DNA of 64,000 bases from contig NZ_GL629647.1 of NCBI RefSeq assembly GCF_000185845.1, forward strand, positions 2,459,404-2,523,403. Direction: 5' to 3'. The DNA is from Segatella salivae DSM 15606. GTDB lineage: Bacteria > Bacteroidota > Bacteroidia > Bacteroidales > Bacteroidaceae. Shown here piece by piece: positions 60,733 through 64,000 of this stretch. Below the pieces are notes generated by a model that saw nothing but the letters and a program-made list of their open reading frames with translations, made no database searches and was not told the origin of the DNA. Position numbers and translations under genes: made by a program. Every line of letters starts with the position of its first letter. The first letter of the stretch is position 1.

Positions 60733-61524
60733 ATGAATAACATCAAGATAAACACCTTATTTGCACTGCTGATTTGTGCGTTCTTAGCTGCTTGTACGCC
60801 TAAGAATTATAACTATTTACAGGACTTAAAGAATGGCGAAACTATCAGTTTGCCTACTAATGGCACTGTGACTTTCGAACCACAAGATAAGATTTCGGTT
60901 ATTGTTAAAGGCAAAATTGCGGAGTTAAATAGCCTGTTTAACCATGTCGTTAGCACGAATTTGAATGCTGGTTCGGTGCAAGGTAGCCAATATGTTGTGG
61001 GGTATACGCTCGACAATTCAGGCAATATAGACTTTCCTTTGCTTGGAACAATCCATTTGGCAGGCCTCACTCGTGCGCAGGCTGAACAGCTTATCAAAAC
61101 GAAGTTGGCTGAAAGTGGCTTGTTGAAAGATGCTACTGTGACCATCGACTACATGGGATTGACTTACAATGTGCTTGGCGAAGTAAACTCTCCTGGGCGA
61201 AAATATATCACGAAAGATGCTACAACAATCTTTGATGCCTTAGGAGACGCAGGCGATATTAACCTATATGGCAAGCGCGATAGCGTCGTTGTAGTTCGTG
61301 ATAATGGTCAAAGCAAGCAGGTGTTTATCGTCAATTTGAGCAATGCAAAGGATGTTTATACCTCGCCGGCATACTTTATTCATCAGAATGATCTTATCTA
61401 TGTGAAGTCTAATAACATGAAGATTAGACAGTCAACCGTCAATGGTAACAACACAAGGAACTTTGCTTTTTGGAGTTCTATCGCTTCAGTCTTGGCAACA
61501 ATTGCCGTGTTAATCTTTAAATAA
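60733..61524 (+). CDS. Polysaccharide export (OPX/Wza-like) lipoprotein
   Basis: Outer-membrane export channel component. Lipoprotein signal MNNIKINTLFALLICAFLAAC from ATG 60733 (263 residues); the upstream in-frame ATG at 60664 lacks this and is rejected. A Poly_export domain (PQDKISVIVKG ... YTLDNSGNIDFPLLGTIHLAG) and an SLBB-like domain (VLGEVNSPGRKYI) follow, and the chain ends in one membrane segment (FWSSIASVLATIAVLIF), usual for Bacteroidetes OPX proteins. Its stop overlaps the next start (TAATG). Confidence 0.92.
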   Translation: MNNIKINTLFALLICAFLAACTPKNYNYLQDLKNGETISLPTNGTVTFEPQDKISVIVKGKIAELNSLFNHVVSTNLNAGSVQGSQYVVGYTLDNSGNIDFPLLGTIHLAGLTRAQAEQLIKTKLAESGLLKDATVTIDYMGLTYNVLGEVNSPGRKYITKDATTIFDALGDAGDINLYGKRDSVVVVRDNGQSKQVFIVNLSNAKDVYTSPAYFIHQNDLIYVKSNNMKIRQSTVNGNNTRNFAFWSSIASVLATIAVLIFK

Positions 61525-63806
61525 TGGCTATGGATATCAAGGAATGTGAGCGTGTTGTCGTTGGAAAAGAACGTCCGTTGAACTATCATCAGTTTGTTAT
61601 CAGCTGCCGAAAACATTGGTATTGGTTTGCTGTTTCAGCCTTTCTTACCACGTTGTTCAGTTTGATTTTCGTGCTAATGGCAATGCCTAAGTACGAGCGT
61701 TCGGCTGAAGTGATGATTAAAGATGACGACACTTCACGTGGTGTTTTGAATGCAGGCAGTCTCAGTATGTTCTCATCTCTCGGCCTGATGAATGTCACTT
61801 CAAATGTCAATAACGAACTAAAGGTGTTTCAATCTGTGGCGACAATGGAGAAGGTTGTAAAGCGATTGGGACTCATGACGGGCTATTTTAGTCCGCAATG
61901 GATAGGTAGTCGTGAACTGACGAAAGACGAAATGCCTGTTATGGTGACGTTTCCTGGCCTGAAAGATGACGACAAAGCGAGTTGTATTTTGCAGCTAAAG
62001 AAAGATGGAAGTCTATCACTTTCCACCTTCAAACGTAATAAAACGAAGTTTGAAGAGACCATAACGGGGCATGTAAATGAGCTGGTTAAGACTCCACTTG
62101 GACGCATTGCTATAGTGAAAAACGCCGCTTTTGCCAAGGCTTTTCAGGGAAAAGACGAGCTGAAATTCAAGATAGTGAAATATGAACTCTATGATGTTGC
62201 TGAGCGTTTAGGAAAACATATCAAGATAAATCTTGTCGATGACCAAACCTCTGTCATTGATTTAAGCTACCAAGACATTAGTGCTAAGCGTGCAGATGAA
62301 GTGCTTCGGACGCTCATTTCGGTTTATCAGCAGTCGTGGTTAGCCGATAAAAACAGCAGCATTGATGCCTCTACATCATTCATTGACGCTCGAATTGGAA
62401 GCTTGGAAAAGCAACTTAGTGCGCTCGATGGTAATATTTCAAAGTTCAAAGAGACCCATAAGATAGTTGATTATGACGAGAATGCAAAGGCTGCTTTGAG
62501 TCAGATTGCGACGACAGATGAGGCATTACAGAAGCTCAACAATGAGCTTTATGTGATGAAACACATGCGAAACATGATGCCGAAATACGGCAAACTGCAA
62601 CTCCTTCCGGCTAATCTTCTGCCACAAAACCAAAGCATCTCTTCGCAGATTCAAGACTATAACGAACTTATTCTCAAGCGAAACACCATTGAAGAGAATA
62701 GTAGTGGCAAGAATCCTATTGTCGAATCGTTAGACAATCAGATTTCATCCATGCGCTCAGCAATAGGAAATTCACTCGAGCAAGGCGTCGAACAATTGCA
62801 GATTCAAACGTCAAAACTCAGTGCGGAAAAGGGCTTTTCAACGAGTCAAATGGCTTCAGTTCCGTCGAAAATCATGCAGATTCTTCCCACGGAACGACGC
62901 CAAAAGGTGGTTGAAGAGCTTTATATCTATTTGCTTCAAAAGCGAGAAGAGAACAGCATCTCACAGATATTTGGCACGAAGAACCTGCGAATTGTCACAC
63001 CACCATCGGGACTTCAGGCACCTGTTTTCCCACGAAAGGCGCGCACAACTGCGGCTGGTTTCCTTTTAGGCTTAGTGCTTCCACTGATTGTTTTGTTTGT
63101 AAAGGAGAGCCGCAACAGGCGTATTCGTGGGCTCAATGGGGTCGAAGGAGCTGATGTTAGCATGGTGGTTGCGCTGCCATGGGTAAAAGATGGCGTTGTC
63201 ACGGTGAGCAAAGGAGGGCGCGATTTGAATAATGACGCCTTCCGAAATCTGCGTATGCAGGTGGTCGAAAGTGGGGCTCAAGTGGTGCTTTTGACGGCTG
63301 TCACGCCACAAGTAGGACGGAGTTATGTAGCCATTAACTTGGCAAAGGCGCTCAGTTTGATGGGAAAACGTGTGGCTTTATTTGATGGTGACTTCAGAAC
63401 ACAAGGCCTTCGGTCACTCCTTGGCTTGCAGAATGCGCGCCAAAAAGACTTTACTGAGGTTGGAACAACATGGAAAGAAGCTCTTTCTTCAACGTCATTG
63501 ATTGAGCAAGTTGATGTCATTTCAGGAGATTGTTTGGCTCAAAACCCAGCTGATTTCCTTTCATCTGAGTCGTTCAAAAGCATCATTCAAGACCTTAAAG
63601 GCACGTATGATTATGTTGTCATTGATGGTCCTTGTCAACGTTATATGACTGATGTCGCCTTGTTGGAAGACGTGAGTGAGTTGCAATTATTTGTCTTACG
63701 AGATGGTGTTTCGACGGTAGATGATGTTGAAAAGATAGAACATCATGCAGCCGAGACACACACTTCACCTGTTGGAATCATTGTTAATGGAACGCCTTCT
63801 GCGTAA
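61524..63806 (+). CDS. Wzc-like chain-length determinant / BY-kinase homologue with degenerate P-loop
   Basis: Polysaccharide co-polymerase of the inner membrane: two membrane helices (about residues 32-55 and 510-528) bracket a large periplasmic coiled-coil part with a Wzz domain, followed by a cytoplasmic CpsD-like ATPase domain. In that domain Walker A reads TAVTPQVGRSYVAINLA, so the essential GK(S/T) lysine is Arg; Walker A' is ALFDGDFR and Walker B VVIDGP. The C-terminus (IIVNGTPSA) lacks the usual tyrosine cluster. Probably a structural co-polymerase without kinase activity. Confidence 0.88.
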   Translation: MAMDIKECERVVVGKERPLNYHQFVISCRKHWYWFAVSAFLTTLFSLIFVLMAMPKYERSAEVMIKDDDTSRGVLNAGSLSMFSSLGLMNVTSNVNNELKVFQSVATMEKVVKRLGLMTGYFSPQWIGSRELTKDEMPVMVTFPGLKDDDKASCILQLKKDGSLSLSTFKRNKTKFEETITGHVNELVKTPLGRIAIVKNAAFAKAFQGKDELKFKIVKYELYDVAERLGKHIKINLVDDQTSVIDLSYQDISAKRADEVLRTLISVYQQSWLADKNSSIDASTSFIDARIGSLEKQLSALDGNISKFKETHKIVDYDENAKAALSQIATTDEALQKLNNELYVMKHMRNMMPKYGKLQLLPANLLPQNQSISSQIQDYNELILKRNTIEENSSGKNPIVESLDNQISSMRSAIGNSLEQGVEQLQIQTSKLSAEKGFSTSQMASVPSKIMQILPTERRQKVVEELYIYLLQKREENSISQIFGTKNLRIVTPPSGLQAPVFPRKARTTAAGFLLGLVLPLIVLFVKESRNRRIRGLNGVEGADVSMVVALPWVKDGVVTVSKGGRDLNNDAFRNLRMQVVESGAQVVLLTAVTPQVGRSYVAINLAKALSLMGKRVALFDGDFRTQGLRSLLGLQNARQKDFTEVGTTWKEALSSTSLIEQVDVISGDCLAQNPADFLSSESFKSIIQDLKGTYDYVVIDGPCQRYMTDVALLEDVSELQLFVLRDGVSTVDDVEKIEHHAAETHTSPVGIIVNGTPSA

Positions 63807-64000
63807 AATCAAGTCGTCGGATATTGCAAAACGTATTGCAACGGGAGCCTTTTGGTCGTTGACAGGCACTGCCATTGGAAAGTTTTGTGTGTTGATTAGC
63901 GGCATTGTTTGTGCGAGAATCCTCGGTAAAATGACTTTCGGCGAGTTCGGAATGATACGTTCTACGCTCGGAATGTTTATCGTTTTAGGAACTACCGGCA
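63787..64000 (+). CDS. Polysaccharide flippase (Wzx/MATE-like), 3'-truncated by window edge
   Basis: ATG at 63787, overlapping the Wzc-like gene by 20 bases in another frame. The 71 residues present read MERLLRKIKSSDIAKRIATG, then AFWSLTGTAIGKFCVLISGI and VCARILGKMTFGEFGMIRST, the standard start of Wzx-type lipid-linked oligosaccharide flippases. The rest is outside the window. Confidence 0.82.
   Translation, partial: MERLLRKIKSSDIAKRIATGAFWSLTGTAIGKFCVLISGIVCARILGKMTFGEFGMIRSTLGMFIVLGTTG

Overview
The window looks like a chromosomal segment of a Bacteroidales bacterium, most likely of the Prevotella group. Three things point there: almost every intergenic promoter that can be read has the Bacteroidetes -7 element TAnnTTTG, several with TTTG 19-20 bases upstream; the gene families are typical of that group (Wzi and OPX-type surface polysaccharide proteins, DUF4369 lipoprotein, four-subunit 2-oxoacid:ferredoxin oxidoreductase, AsnA, stand-alone MetH activation domain, a secreted amylase with a 'GVYI..GKKVLVK' tail); and lipoprotein signals end in a short SCA/TGC lipobox. 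The assignment is inference; no 16S gene is present. The window is mostly core genome, with no prophage, plasmid or CRISPR array.

Layout. 1-5702 (+): trigger factor (cut at the left edge), clpP, clpX, recQ. 6208-9072 (-): a five-gene operon (tiny TPR protein, ferredoxin, and alpha, beta, gamma subunits of a 2-oxoacid:ferredoxin oxidoreductase). 9186-14042 (-): lysS, gpsA, pgi, HAD phosphatase. 14299-15447 (+): queuosine-precursor transporter and queF behind a candidate preQ1 riboswitch. 16152-17650 (+): a glycosyltransferase and an initiating sugar transferase. 17751-24029 (-): dolichol-phosphate-mannose-synthase-like GT2, mfd, wzi-like porin, small lipoprotein. 24816-29742 (-): DUF4369 lipoprotein, pyrC, MetH activation domain, metallophosphoesterase, plsC. 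29879-32478: divIC-like and membrane genes (-) divergent from dnaX (+). 32492-37672: asnA, low-molecular-weight phosphatase, a RAYT-like transposase protein, FKBP, tRNA-Arg(CCG), pepT. 37730-41495: CPA2 antiporter with a Fur-family regulator, then a hemerythrin-LuxR fusion. 41867-43714: alpha-amylase. 44585-50088 (+): purB, pseudouridine synthase with a glycine/tyrosine/arginine-rich tail domain, asnS, trpS. 51149-56805: a lipoprotein/secreted-repeat-protein pair facing an ATPase-DUF4435-sigma factor operon. 56908-60243 (+): EamA transporter, metY, cysK. 60733-64000 (+): start of a capsule/exopolysaccharide locus (OPX lipoprotein, Wzc-like protein with a degenerate P-loop, flippase cut by the right edge).

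The parts most worth a second look: (i) the AAA ATPase-DUF4435(TOPRIM-like)-divergent sigma factor operon at 54182-56805, related in architecture to PARIS/OLD-type defence but carrying its own sigma factor; (ii) a family of about 45-bp imperfect palindromes (cores TGCGTCAT, CGTGTAA/TTACACG, CATTTGC) in at least five intergenic spaces, in a genome that also encodes a REP-associated-type transposase; (iii) a second, composite CAACGC/GCGTTG and CCCTGGG inverted repeat; (iv) a compact pseudoknot leader before the queuosine genes. All start choices that differ from the longest reading frame are explained in the entries, usually from the position of the -7 element.
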